36,254 bases of DNA, from NCBI RefSeq assembly GCF_026393345.1, contig NZ_JAPLAI010000044.1, positions 1-36,254 on the forward strand. Direction: 5' to 3'. Positions 17,422 through 26,024 of this stretch are shown here, in pieces. Under the pieces are notes generated by a model. It was not told the origin of the DNA. It did not search any database and saw nothing but the letters and a program-made list of their open reading frames with translations. The stretch's first letter is position 1. Each line of letters begins with the position of its first letter. Source of the DNA: Microbacterium sp. Its GTDB lineage: Bacteria > Actinomycetota > Actinomycetes > Actinomycetales > Microbacteriaceae. The position numbers and the translations under genes are program-made.

Positions 17422-17427
17422 ACGGTA
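17422..17427 (-). promoter_or_regulatory. Leaderless -10 for the lipoprotein gene pair
   Basis: TACCGT on the minus strand, 6 nt before the ATG at 17415. Confidence 0.55.
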
Positions 17428-17454
17428 ATCACGGGCCGCATCCCGCCGCGGCGG

Positions 17455-17463
17455 TTATCCACA
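17455..17463 (+). promoter_or_regulatory. Isolated perfect DnaA box
   Basis: TTATCCACA, the consensus high-affinity DnaA site, in the 55-bp gap between the lipoprotein start and the VIT gene stop. No second box or origin genes are nearby. Confidence 0.5.
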
Positions 17464-17470
17464 ACCTGCG

Positions 17471-18568
17471 TCAGCCGGCCGAGACTCCGAAGACGAGGCC
17501 GAGCACGTAGGTGATGGCGGCGGCACCGAACCCGATCGCGAGCTGACGGAAGGCTCGGCGAAGCGGCGGACCGCCGGAGAGCAGCCCCACCATCGCACCG
17601 GTGCACAGCAGCGCGACGCCCACGAGGACGAGCGCCACTACGAGCGCGGTGAGCCCGGAGAGGCCGAAGATCCAGGGCAGCACCGGGATGACCGCGCCGG
17701 TGGCGAAGAACATGAAGCTCGATCCCGCGGCGGCAAACGCTCCACCGACCAGCTCGTGGCTCGCGGCGGCTTCGACCTGCGGCCGCCGGTACGGGATGCT
17801 GCGGTCGGCGTCCTGTGCTTGTTGCACGACGCGACGGGCGCGGGCGTTCGCCTCCGCCTCGGACATGCCACGGGTGCGGTAGACGAGTGCGACCTCGTTC
17901 GCATCCAGGTCAAGGTCGGGCAGGATCTCGTCGGCGTAGTTGCTCGGCTCCGTCGCCTCGAGCAGCTCCCGCTGCGACCGCACCGACACGAACTCCCCCG
18001 CACCCATCGACAGTGCCCCGGCGAGGAGCCCGGCGATGCCGCTGAACAGCACGAACTGCGGTCCCACACCGGTCGCGCCGATGCCCATCACGAGCGCCAG
18101 GTTCGAGACGAGTCCATCATTCGCGCCGAAGACGGCGGCGCGGAAGGTCCCCGACAGGCGACGGCGTCCCCGGGCGGCGAGGCCGCGGACGACCTCGTGG
18201 TGGATCTTCTCGTCCGCGCGCATCGCGGGGGTCGCGAACGGGTCACCGTCGTACGGCGACCGGCCCTCGGCGTTCTGTGCGAGCGCGAGCACGAAGATCG
18301 ACCCGAACCGTTTCGCCATCCACCCGAGCAGCCGGGTGCCGGTGGAGGCACGGGGAACGGATGCGGGTTCCCCGCCGAGCAGGTCGAGCCAATGCCGCTC
18401 GTGCCGGCCCTCCGCCTCGGCGAGGGCGAGCAGGATCTCGCGCTCCTCCCCCTCACGCCGGGCCGCCAGCTGCCGATAGACGCGGGCCTCGGCCCGCTCG
18501 TCGACGAGATAGCGCGCCCACCGGCGGCGGTCGTGCGCCGTGGGCGCAGGCCGGATGCTGTCGTTCAC
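17471..18568 (-). CDS. VIT1/CCC1-family metal transporter with ferritin-like N-terminal domain
   Basis: 365 residues. Residues about 15-160 form a rubrerythrin-like helical region with spaced Glu and His (EARVYRQL..., EAEGRHERHW, DEKIHHEVV) that could hold iron or manganese. The rest is a VIT1/CCC1 membrane domain starting at FGANDGLVSNLALVMG, with SMGAGEFVSVRSQRE and four to five helices, known for Fe(II)/Mn(II) transport. The fusion suggests sensing or loading of metal before export. GTG at 18568 chosen because a -10 lies 6 nt upstream; a frame open to 18763 overlaps the helicase gene. Confidence 0.9.
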   Translation of the reverse strand: MNDSIRPAPTAHDRRRWARYLVDERAEARVYRQLAARREGEEREILLALAEAEGRHERHWLDLLGGEPASVPRASTGTRLLGWMAKRFGSIFVLALAQNAEGRSPYDGDPFATPAMRADEKIHHEVVRGLAARGRRRLSGTFRAAVFGANDGLVSNLALVMGIGATGVGPQFVLFSGIAGLLAGALSMGAGEFVSVRSQRELLEATEPSNYADEILPDLDLDANEVALVYRTRGMSEAEANARARRVVQQAQDADRSIPYRRPQVEAAASHELVGGAFAAAGSSFMFFATGAVIPVLPWIFGLSGLTALVVALVLVGVALLCTGAMVGLLSGGPPLRRAFRQLAIGFGAAAITYVLGLVFGVSAG

Positions 18569-18574
18569 GCCTCG

Positions 18575-18580
18575 ACGGTA
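18575..18580 (-). promoter_or_regulatory. Leaderless -10 for the VIT gene
   Basis: TACCGT on the minus strand, 6 nt before the GTG at 18568. Confidence 0.5.
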
Positions 18581-18602
18581 GCCCGATCCGGCGCGACGCG
18601 CG

Positions 18603-18618
18603 GTTCGGTGCACCGAAC
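18603..18618. promoter_or_regulatory. Perfect 16-bp palindrome upstream of the VIT gene
   Basis: GTTCGGTGCACCGAAC reads the same on both strands. It sits at about -35 to -50 of the predicted VIT transcription start and just past the DEAD helicase stop, a position suited to an operator. Confidence 0.4.
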
Positions 18619-18623
18619 TCGGC

Positions 18624-20504
18624 TTACGCGCGGATGCGACGCCGGAGGACCTCGATCCGTGCCTGCAGCTGCGCGACGGTCGCGTGCGAGACCGCGGGCC
18701 CGCCGCACTGCCGGCGTAGTTCGGCGTGCACGAGCCCGTGCGGCTCACCGCTCTGTCGCGCATACAGGCCGACCATGCTGTTCAGCAGCTGTCGCTGCTC
18801 TTTCAAGGTGCGATGCAGGGGCGCCGGAAGCGCGGCTTCGTCCACCGGCGCGTCGCCCTGCTCCTTCTCGCGCGCCTCGCGCACCCCACGGTGCCGGCCC
18901 TGCCGCGCCTGCCGCTGCATGAGCAGTTCGTGGACAGACTCGGGTTCCAGCAGGCCCGGGATGCCGAGGAACTCCTCCTCCTCCGGCGTGCCCGGGGTGG
19001 CGAGCTGACCGAACTCCTGGCCGTCGAAGAGCACCCGGTCGAAGTGCGCGGCCGACCCGAGCGCCTGGTACGAGAACTCCTCGGTCAGCGCGTCGGAGGC
19101 CTTGTCCTCCCGCTCGGCCGCGTTCATCGCGTCCTCTTCGGCGTCCCACATGTCCTCGGCGTCGCTCTCGCGGTCGAGTGCGTGGTCGCGCTGACGTTCC
19201 AGCTCGTTGGCGAGGGCGAGCAGCTGCGGCACGTTCGGCAGGAAGATCGTCGCCGTCTCGCCGCGTCGGCGTGCCCGCACGAAGCGGCCGACCGCCTGTG
19301 CGAAGAACAGCGGCGTCGACGCGCTCGTGGCGTACACACCGACGGCAAGGCGAGGCACGTCCACGCCCTCCGACACCATGCGCACCGCCACCATCCAGCG
19401 GTCGTCGGCGGTCGCGAACGTCTCGATGCGCGACGACGCCTCCGCCTCGTCGGAGAGGACGACGGTCGGCGCCTGCCCGGTGATCTGGTGCAGGATCGCG
19501 GCGTAGGCGCGTGCGGCGGTCTGATCCGTCGCGATCACGAGGCCGCCCGCATCCGGCACCGACTCGCGCACCTCGGTGAGGCGCCGGTCGGCGGAGCGGA
19601 GCACGGCCGGGATCCAATCGCCCTCCGGATCGAGTGCGGTTCGCCATGCCTGCGAGGTGATGTCTTTGGTGTTGTCCTGCCCGAGCTGGGCTTCCATCTC
19701 GTCGCCGGTCTTCGTGCGCCAGCGCATGTGGCCGGCGTAGACCATGAACAGCACCGGGCGGACGACGCCATCCTCGAGTGCGCGGCGGTAGCCATAGGCG
19801 TAGTCGGTGCGGGACACGCGGTAGCCCTTGGCGTCCGGGTGATATTCCACGAACGGAATGGGTGCGGTGTCGCTCCGGAACGGGGTTCCCGACAGCAGCA
19901 GCCTGCGGGTGGCGCGGGCGTACGCCTCGCGGAGAGCCTCGCCCCAGCTGAGCGCGTCGCCGCCGTGGTGCACCTCGTCGAGGATCACCAGCACCCGCGC
20001 GCTGAGGACGAGGTTCTGGTGCACGGCCGCCTTCACCGCGACCTGCGCATAGGTCACGGCGACGCCGTGATACTGGCGCGACGGGATGCTGTGGCGGTTA
20101 CTGAAGTGCGGATCGAGCCGGATGCCGACACGCGCGGCCGCATCCGCCCACTGGGTCTTCAGGTGCTCGGTCGGGGCGACCACCACGATGCGGTCGACGA
20201 CGCGGCGACGGAGCAGCTCACTCGCCAACCGCAGCGCGAACGTCGTCTTGCCTGCGCCGGGGGTCGCGGCCGCGAGGAAGTCTCGCGGACCCTTGCCCTC
20301 GCCATCCGGACCGTCGAGCGAGAAGTAGAGGTCCAGCGCCTCGGCCTGCCAGGCGCGGAGCCGCTGTGCGGTACCCCAGGGAGCACGCTGCGGGAAGGAG
20401 GGAGACAGATGCTCGGCGGCGAAACTACCGATGTGCTCGGGCACGTCGACGGGATCGACGGCGGCCTCGGAAGGACCGGCGACCACGAGCTGTTCCTCGT
20501 CCAT
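18624..20504 (-). CDS. DEAD/DEAH box helicase (SSL2-like)
   Basis: 626 residues. Walker A ATPGAGKTT (80-88), DEVHH (176-180), SGTPFR (205-210) and late motif QAVGRFVRARRRG mark an SF2 helicase of the SSL2/XPB-like branch. The C-terminal 190 residues are charged and helical with no recognised domain. Such genes are common single copies in actinobacteria; the substrate is not known. The ATG is supported by AGGAGGT 6 nt upstream, so a longer frame to 20582 is not used. Divergent from the SGNH gene across 109 bp; TATCGT (20560-20565) may be its -10. Confidence 0.9.
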   Translation of the reverse strand: MDEEQLVVAGPSEAAVDPVDVPEHIGSFAAEHLSPSFPQRAPWGTAQRLRAWQAEALDLYFSLDGPDGEGKGPRDFLAAATPGAGKTTFALRLASELLRRRVVDRIVVVAPTEHLKTQWADAAARVGIRLDPHFSNRHSIPSRQYHGVAVTYAQVAVKAAVHQNLVLSARVLVILDEVHHGGDALSWGEALREAYARATRRLLLSGTPFRSDTAPIPFVEYHPDAKGYRVSRTDYAYGYRRALEDGVVRPVLFMVYAGHMRWRTKTGDEMEAQLGQDNTKDITSQAWRTALDPEGDWIPAVLRSADRRLTEVRESVPDAGGLVIATDQTAARAYAAILHQITGQAPTVVLSDEAEASSRIETFATADDRWMVAVRMVSEGVDVPRLAVGVYATSASTPLFFAQAVGRFVRARRRGETATIFLPNVPQLLALANELERQRDHALDRESDAEDMWDAEEDAMNAAEREDKASDALTEEFSYQALGSAAHFDRVLFDGQEFGQLATPGTPEEEEFLGIPGLLEPESVHELLMQRQARQGRHRGVREAREKEQGDAPVDEAALPAPLHRTLKEQRQLLNSMVGLYARQSGEPHGLVHAELRRQCGGPAVSHATVAQLQARIEVLRRRIRA

Positions 20505-20559
20505 GCCGCCACCTCCTGTCACTGCTTGCGCGCGATTTTCGCCCCCTGCGCGAGAGTCC

Positions 20560-20565
20560 ACGATA
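20560..20565 (-). promoter_or_regulatory. Candidate -10 for the DEAD helicase
   Basis: TATCGT on the minus strand; predicted leader of about 50 nt carrying AGGAGGT. Confidence 0.35.
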
Positions 20566-20613
20566 AGCCACGTCACCGACATGCCGGTCTACGCTGGATC
20601 AGGAGGAGGCACC

Positions 20614-21465
20614 ATGTCGCAGGACTCTGATGAGCTCACCCGCGCCCCGTACGCCGAGAATCCGGGGCCTCATCCGTGGCGTCGTTTCGTCGCGCTGGGC
20701 GACTCCTTCACCGAGGGGATCGGCGATCCGTCGCCCGACTCGCCCGGGGGCCACCGCGGCTGGGCCGACCGCGTCGCGGAGGTCCTCGCCGACACGGTGG
20801 AGGACTTCGCCTACGCGAACCTCGCGGTGCGCGGAAAGCTCATCGCGCAGATCGTCGCGGAGCAGGTGGAGCCCGCTCTCGCCCTGAAGCCCGATCTCAT
20901 CACCTTCTGCGCGGGCGGCAACGACGTGATCCGGCCCGGCACCGACCCGGATGACATCGCCGCCCAGTTCGAGGACGCCGTCATCCGGCTCAGCTCTGCC
21001 GGCGCGACCATCGTCATCTTCACCGGCATCGACGTCGCGTTCACCCCGGTGTTCCGTCCGTTCCGCGGCAAGATCGCGATCTACAACGAGAACCTCCGCG
21101 CCATCGCGGAGCGGTACGACTGCATCGTGGCTGACCAGTGGGCGCTGAAAGAAGTACAGGACGCCCGCTTCTTCGCCGACGACCGCCTGCACATGAACCC
21201 GCTCGGTCACCACGAGGTGGCGCGCATGGTGCTGCGTGCGCTCAACGTGCCGAACGACCTCACCCCCATGCAACCCGAGCCGATTCCCCGGCTCAGCTGG
21301 CGGGCGGCACGCACCAACGACCTGGTGTGGGCGCGCACGCACCTCATGCCATGGGTGCTGCGACGGCTCCGGCACGAATCATCCGGCGATGAGGTGCAGG
21401 CCAAGCGTCCGGAACCGTTGCCGTTCCGCCACGCCGACGCCGCGGATCAGCGGGACGGCGGGTAG
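20614..21465 (+). CDS. SGNH/GDSL hydrolase
   Basis: 283 residues. Block I GDSFTEG (29-35, nucleophile Ser31), block III GGND (101-104), and block V with the Asp-x-x-His type DDRLHMNPLGH near the end identify the SGNH esterase/lipase fold. No signal peptide is seen, so it is probably cytosolic; the ester substrate is unknown. ATG follows AGGAGGAGG 4 nt upstream. The last 19 bp overlap the convergent SpoU methyltransferase gene. Confidence 0.92.
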   Translation: MSQDSDELTRAPYAENPGPHPWRRFVALGDSFTEGIGDPSPDSPGGHRGWADRVAEVLADTVEDFAYANLAVRGKLIAQIVAEQVEPALALKPDLITFCAGGNDVIRPGTDPDDIAAQFEDAVIRLSSAGATIVIFTGIDVAFTPVFRPFRGKIAIYNENLRAIAERYDCIVADQWALKEVQDARFFADDRLHMNPLGHHEVARMVLRALNVPNDLTPMQPEPIPRLSWRAARTNDLVWARTHLMPWVLRRLRHESSGDEVQAKRPEPLPFRHADAADQRDGG

Positions 21466-22253
21466 CGCAGCGCCCAGAGGGCCACGGATGCGGCCGCTGC
21501 CACGTTCAGCGAGTCCACTCCCCCCGCCATCGGGATGGTGACCACCGTGTCCGCGGCGGCGAGGGCATCACGGCTGAGGCCGTCTCCCTCGGCGCCGAGC
21601 GCGATCGCCACGCGGTCCGGTCGCGCGGCCGCGAACGCATCCAGCGGGACGGCGTCATCGGTAAGCGCGAGCGCCGCGAGATGGAATCCGGCGTCCCGGA
21701 GCAGCGGCCCGGCGTCGCGCCATGCGGGAAGCCGCGTCCACGGCACCTGGAACACGGTTCCCATGCTCACCCGGACGCTGCGCCGGTACAGCGGGTCTGC
21801 GCAGCGCTCCCCCACGAGCACGGCGTCGGCGCCGAGGCCCGCGGCGGCGCGGAAGATCGCCCCCACGTTGGTGTGATCGACGAGGTCCTCCAGGACCACC
21901 ACCGTCGATGCCTCGGCGAGCACCTCGCCGAGGGCGGGAAGCGCGGGCCGGTGCATGGCCGCCAGCGCGCCCCGGTGCACCGCGTACCCGGTGACCTGCT
22001 CCGCGACGGCGGCCTCGACGAGATAGACCGGCGCGTCGCCCGCGAGCTCTTCGGCATCCGGCAACCACTTGTCCTGTACCAGCAGCGAGCGGGGACGGTG
22101 CCCCGCGGACACCGCGCGCCGGATGACCTTCGCCGACTCCGCGATGTACAGCCCGCCGGCCGGTTCGCTCACGCGACGGAGCGCCACATCCGTCAGGTCC
22201 CGGTAGTCCGCCAGTCGCGGGTCGCCCGCATCCTCGATCCGTTCGATCCGCAT
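21447..22253 (-). CDS. TrmH/SpoU-family RNA 2'-O-methyltransferase
   Basis: 268 residues. An N-terminal substrate-binding domain (about 1-105) precedes the SPOUT knot with its three motifs: LEDLVDHTNVGAIFRAAAGLG, ALGAEGDGLS and IPMAGGVDSLNVAAAASVALW. It methylates a ribose in rRNA or tRNA; the site cannot be read from the sequence. The ATG at 22253 is preceded immediately by GGAGGG, closer than usual for a ribosome site, so the start is less certain than the rest. The frame is open upstream to 22466 but would run across the sirtuin start. Confidence 0.9.
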   Translation of the reverse strand: MRIERIEDAGDPRLADYRDLTDVALRRVSEPAGGLYIAESAKVIRRAVSAGHRPRSLLVQDKWLPDAEELAGDAPVYLVEAAVAEQVTGYAVHRGALAAMHRPALPALGEVLAEASTVVVLEDLVDHTNVGAIFRAAAGLGADAVLVGERCADPLYRRSVRVSMGTVFQVPWTRLPAWRDAGPLLRDAGFHLAALALTDDAVPLDAFAAARPDRVAIALGAEGDGLSRDALAAADTVVTIPMAGGVDSLNVAAAASVALWALRYPPSR

Positions 22254-22321
22254 CCCTCCACTCAACCACGTCCCCTCGCCGTTGCCCGGTAGCCCGAAAC
22301 ATGCGCGTAAACCACCGGGCG

Positions 22322-22327
22322 TACTCT
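22322..22327 (+). promoter_or_regulatory. Candidate -10 for the sirtuin operon
   Basis: TACTCT, with predicted start near 22334, directly ahead of AGGAGGT. Confidence 0.45.
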
Positions 22328-22344
22328 CGGATGCAGGAGGTCCC

Positions 22345-23196
22345 GTGCCCGCTGTGACCCAGCTCGATCCGACGACGACAGCGCTCGTCGGCCGCGCCGT
22401 GGACGCCCTCGCCGGGCGCACCGTCGCGGTGCTGACCGGTGCCGGCGTGTCGACCGACTCCGGCATCCCCGACTACCGCGGCAAGGGCGCGCCCGAGCGG
22501 ACGCCCATGACGGTGCAGCAGTTCCTCTCGAGCGAGCTGGCGCGCCGCCGGTACTGGGTCGGCAGCCACCTCGGCTGGCGTCAGTTCGCCGCCGCGGCAC
22601 CCAATGACGGCCATCAGGCCCTCGCGGACCTCGAACGGAGCGAGTGCACCAGCGGCGTCATCACTCAGAACGTGGACGGGCTGCACCTGCGTGCGGGCAG
22701 CCGCCGTGTGATCGAACTGCATGGGACCATGCGTCGCGTGGCGTGCCTGCAGTGCGGTCAGGTCTTCGACCGGCGCGACCTCGCGGCGCGCGTCGAGGCC
22801 GAGAACCCGTGGCTGCGCGTCGACCACGATCTGCCCCTCGGCCCCGACGGCGATGTCGCGCCCGACGCGGTCGGCGAGATGACCGTGCCCGATTGCACCG
22901 TCTGCGGCGGGGTTCTGAAACCCGATGTGGTGTTCTTCGGGGAGTACATCCCGGCGGAGAAGTTCCGCGAAGCCGAGCAGATCCTCCGGGCCAGCGACGC
23001 CCTCCTGGTAGCGGGTTCCTCGCTCGTGGTGAACTCCGGCATCCGGCTGGTCGAACGCGCCCGCCGTCGTAAACTGCCCGTCGTCATCGTGAATCGCGGC
23101 GAGACACGGGCCGATGCGCGCGCTACGGTGAAGATCGACGCGGGGACCAGCGAAGTGCTCCGCGCCTTCGCCGAAATGCTGCCCGCGGCGCGCTGA
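22345..23196 (+). CDS. Sir2-family NAD-dependent protein deacylase
   Basis: 283 residues. NAD-binding GAGVSTDSGIPDYRG (32-46), TQNVDGLH (107-114), catalytic His126 in ELHG, and a zinc site of Cys134/Cys137 and Cys184/Cys187. GIPDYR in place of GIPDFR resembles the SIRT4-type class II sirtuins. The zinc loop carries a 30-residue acidic insert between the Cys pairs. GTG at 22345 chosen for AGGAGG four nt upstream; a second GTG nine nt later is possible. It leads a plus-strand run with the phosphatase (33 bp gap) and phosphoesterase genes. Confidence 0.92.
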   Translation: MPAVTQLDPTTTALVGRAVDALAGRTVAVLTGAGVSTDSGIPDYRGKGAPERTPMTVQQFLSSELARRRYWVGSHLGWRQFAAAAPNDGHQALADLERSECTSGVITQNVDGLHLRAGSRRVIELHGTMRRVACLQCGQVFDRRDLAARVEAENPWLRVDHDLPLGPDGDVAPDAVGEMTVPDCTVCGGVLKPDVVFFGEYIPAEKFREAEQILRASDALLVAGSSLVVNSGIRLVERARRRKLPVVIVNRGETRADARATVKIDAGTSEVLRAFAEMLPAAR

Positions 23197-23229
23197 CAGC
23201 CGCCGTAGCCCTTCGACCCGGAAGTACCC

Positions 23230-23826
23230 GTGACCCGTCTGCTCCTCATCCGCCACGGTGAAACCGACTGGAATCGCGATCAGCGCGTCCAGGGCAACAC
23301 CGACATCCCGCTCAACGACACCGGACGCCGGCAGGCGAAGGATGCGGCGGCCACCGTCGCCGGCCTTCTCGGGACCGATCCGGCCGTGATCGCCGCCAGC
23401 GACCTCAGCCGAGCACGGGAGACCGCGGAGATCATCGCGGCCGACCTCGGGCTCGCGGAGCCGTGGACGACGCCGCTGCTGCGCGAGCGCTCGTACGGCG
23501 AGGCCGAGGGGCTGGACCTCGACGAGTTCCGTCGCCGCTACGGCCGGTACGGGCACGCGGAGCCGGAGGGCGCCGAGACCCGCGACGAGCTGCGTGCCCG
23601 CGCTCTCCAGGGCATCCGGGAGGCGGTCGCCGAGACGCGGCGTCGCACCGGACCGGGCAGCAACCCCCTCATCGCGGTCGCCCACGGTGGCCTCATCCGC
23701 GAGATCATCTCGCATGCCAGCGGCGGGACGTTCCCGGCCCAGGGTGACCGCATCCCGAACGCGTCCGTGCACGAGTTGCTCGTCGAGCGTGACCGCCTCC
23801 GTCTCGTATCCCACGCCGCCGCATGA
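23230..23826 (+). CDS. Histidine phosphatase family protein (phosphoglycerate mutase-like)
   Basis: 198 residues. LIRHGETDWN (6-15) gives the catalytic His9, with an acid in LLRERSYGEAEG and the second His in VAHGG. This is the branch of broad phosphatases, not glycolytic mutase: the gene lacks the longer mutase C-terminus. GTG start. Its stop overlaps the next ATG (ATGA), so the two proteins are made together. Confidence 0.92.
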   Translation: MTRLLLIRHGETDWNRDQRVQGNTDIPLNDTGRRQAKDAAATVAGLLGTDPAVIAASDLSRARETAEIIAADLGLAEPWTTPLLRERSYGEAEGLDLDEFRRRYGRYGHAEPEGAETRDELRARALQGIREAVAETRRRTGPGSNPLIAVAHGGLIREIISHASGGTFPAQGDRIPNASVHELLVERDRLRLVSHAAA

Positions 23827-25529
23827 CCCCCGACGAGACCGAGCGCCGCGCCAGTCGCCGCGACTTCCTTCGTGTCGGCGGACTGACCCTGGGCGGCCTC
23901 GCCCTGGGCGGCGGCGCGGTCGCGGCCGTCGCCAGTGCCACCGGCACGCCGAACCCCGAGAAGACCTCCGTCCCCGGTTTCGCACACGTCGTCGTGTTCA
24001 TGGGCGAGAACCGCTCCTTCGACAACATCCTGGGCCACCTGTACACCCCCGACACGCTGCCCGCCGGAACGACCTTCGACGGAGTCCCGTTCGGCTCCTA
24101 CAGCAACACCGCCCCCGACGGCACGGTCATCCCCGCGCACATCTACAGCGGCGCCACCGACGCGATCATGTGTTCGCCCGACCCTGACCCGGGCGAGACG
24201 TTCCCGCACGTGAACACCCAGCTCTTCGAGACCATCGATCCCGCCGAGAACGAGCACGCCTGGAAACACGGGATCGCCGCCCCCTTCAACACCCCGGATG
24301 CGAAGGCGAAGGCCACCATGGGTGGGTTCGTGCACGACTATCTGGTCAACTATCGGATCACGAAGAAGGGCGCGGAGCCAACCCCGGACGAACTCGCGGT
24401 CATCATGGGCGGCTTCTCCCCCGCCATGCTGCCCGTCCTGTCCACGCTGGCCAAGGAGTTCGCCGTCTTCGACAACTGGCACGCGGCGGTTCCCAGTCAG
24501 ACGTATTGCAACCGGTCGTTCTTCCACGCCTCGACCTCCCACGGGTTCGTCACCAACGGCGACGGCGGGCGGGCGAAGTGGCTGAACGTGTCGCCCTACC
24601 CGACGATCTTCACCCGGCTCGAGCACGCCGGTCTGTCCTGGAAGGTGTACTTCGACGAGATGCAGCTGGTGTCGCTCACCGGGCTCCTGCACGCGCCCGT
24701 GCTCGAGGAGTACTGGCGCACCGGGCACTTCGTGTACATGGACGAGTTCTATACCGATGCCAAGAACGGCACGCTCCCCGAGTACGCCTTCATCGAACCG
24801 CGGCTCGTCTACAACCACAACGACTTCCACCCGCCGGTCGGCCGCGTCCGCGAGAGCGACGTCGACGGGACGGAGGTCTTCGACTCCGCGATCTCCGACG
24901 TGCGCGCCGGCGAGGCCCTGGTCGCCTCCATCTACGACGCCGTGCGCACCGCCGACTCCGCGACCGGGTCGAACGCGACCAACACGCTGCTGCTCATCAC
25001 CTTCGACGAGCACGGCGGAACGTACGATCACGTCGGCCCGCCCGGCGCGACTCCGCCGGAGAAGGACGCGGATGCGGGAGAGATGGGCTTCACCTTCGAC
25101 CGGCTGGGCGTGCGGGTGCCGGCGATTGCGGTGTCGGCGTACACCAAGGCCGGAACCGTCATCAATGACGAGTTCCACCACGCCGCGGTGGTCGCGACCC
25201 TCTCGCGACTCCACGGCCTGGAGCCCCTCACCGATCGAGACCGCGACGCGCGAGACCTCTTCTCGGTGATAAACCTGGACACGCCACGCGACCCCGCGAC
25301 CTGGCCGACCGTGCATCCGGCGTACGTGCCGCCGCTGCAAGACGAGGACGAGGTCGAAGACCTCAAGTCGTCGCCGCGGCCGCTGACCCCGCCGGCACGG
25401 GGCGCGCTCGGCCTGCTGCTGGCCTACACGGGCGACACCGACACGGCGGATGCGGAGACGTACGCGGACGCGTACGACATCCTCAAGAAGCACGGGAACG
25501 GTCTGTTCTATCCCAAGAACGATGACTGA
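23823..25529 (+). CDS. Tat-exported phosphoesterase (acid phosphatase/phospholipase C family)
   Basis: 568 residues. Begins with a twin-arginine signal, SRRDFLRVGG then a hydrophobic Gly/Ala stretch (about 10-40), so it should leave through the Tat system. PF04185 motifs follow: VVVFMGENRSFDNILG (about 54-69), PSQTYCNRSFFHA with the nucleophile region, and DEHGGTYDHVGPP with metal ligands. Substrate may be phospholipid or phosphate ester; the PSQTYCNR form is nearer the AcpA-type phosphatases. The partly acidic C-terminus (DEDEVEDLK...) is not explained. Coupled to the phosphatase upstream. Confidence 0.9.
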   Translation: MTPDETERRASRRDFLRVGGLTLGGLALGGGAVAAVASATGTPNPEKTSVPGFAHVVVFMGENRSFDNILGHLYTPDTLPAGTTFDGVPFGSYSNTAPDGTVIPAHIYSGATDAIMCSPDPDPGETFPHVNTQLFETIDPAENEHAWKHGIAAPFNTPDAKAKATMGGFVHDYLVNYRITKKGAEPTPDELAVIMGGFSPAMLPVLSTLAKEFAVFDNWHAAVPSQTYCNRSFFHASTSHGFVTNGDGGRAKWLNVSPYPTIFTRLEHAGLSWKVYFDEMQLVSLTGLLHAPVLEEYWRTGHFVYMDEFYTDAKNGTLPEYAFIEPRLVYNHNDFHPPVGRVRESDVDGTEVFDSAISDVRAGEALVASIYDAVRTADSATGSNATNTLLLITFDEHGGTYDHVGPPGATPPEKDADAGEMGFTFDRLGVRVPAIAVSAYTKAGTVINDEFHHAAVVATLSRLHGLEPLTDRDRDARDLFSVINLDTPRDPATWPTVHPAYVPPLQDEDEVEDLKSSPRPLTPPARGALGLLLAYTGDTDTADAETYADAYDILKKHGNGLFYPKNDD

Positions 25530-25537
25530 TCGGCACA

Positions 25538-25543
25538 TAGACT
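25538..25543 (+). promoter_or_regulatory. Leaderless -10 for the Lrp/AsnC gene
   Basis: TAGACT, 7 nt before the ATG at 25551. Confidence 0.6.
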
Positions 25544-25550
25544 GAGCACT

Positions 25551-26024
25551 ATGCCCGGACTCGACCGCACGGACCTGGAACTTCTGCACGCACTGTCATC
25601 CGATCATCGGGCGACGGTCGTCGCTCTCGCCCATCGGCTCGGTCTCTCCCGTAACACCGTCCAAGCGCGGATGGGACGCCTCGAGGCGTCCGGGGCATTC
25701 CTCAGCTACGAGCGCGCAATCGCCACGCAGACGCTGGGCTTCCCGATCCGGGCATGCCTCACTGTCGTGGTCCGGCAGCACGAACTCCCCCGCATCCGGG
25801 AGTCGCTGTCCGAGGTGCCGGAGATCGTGCAGGCACTCGGCCTCAGCGGCAGCGTGGACCTGCTGGTGGTCGTCGCCTGCCGAGACACTCAGCATCTGTT
25901 CGACGTCGACGCGCGCATCCTCGCGATCGAGGGCGTCGAGCGCACCGAGACGTCCCTCGTCATGGACGAGGTCATCCCCTACCGGGTGACACCGCTCATG
26001 GAGCTGGCGCGGCAGGAAGCCTAG
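25551..26024 (+). CDS. Lrp/AsnC family transcriptional regulator
   Basis: 157 residues. N-terminal helix-turn-helix (about 4-50, LDRTDLELLHAL... LSRNTVQARMGRLE) and a C-terminal RAM/AsnC ligand-binding domain (GSVDLLVVVACRDTQHL, then GVERTETSLVMDEVIPYR). Such regulators respond to amino acids or related small molecules. Its 3' end overlaps the convergent EamA transporter gene by 29 bp. The -10 lies directly after the phosphoesterase stop, so it is its own unit. Confidence 0.92.
   Translation: MPGLDRTDLELLHALSSDHRATVVALAHRLGLSRNTVQARMGRLEASGAFLSYERAIATQTLGFPIRACLTVVVRQHELPRIRESLSEVPEIVQALGLSGSVDLLVVVACRDTQHLFDVDARILAIEGVERTETSLVMDEVIPYRVTPLMELARQEA

Noticed and set aside
17455..17463. Replication origin
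   Set aside because: A single DnaA box with no cluster, AT-rich element, dnaA or dnaN nearby.
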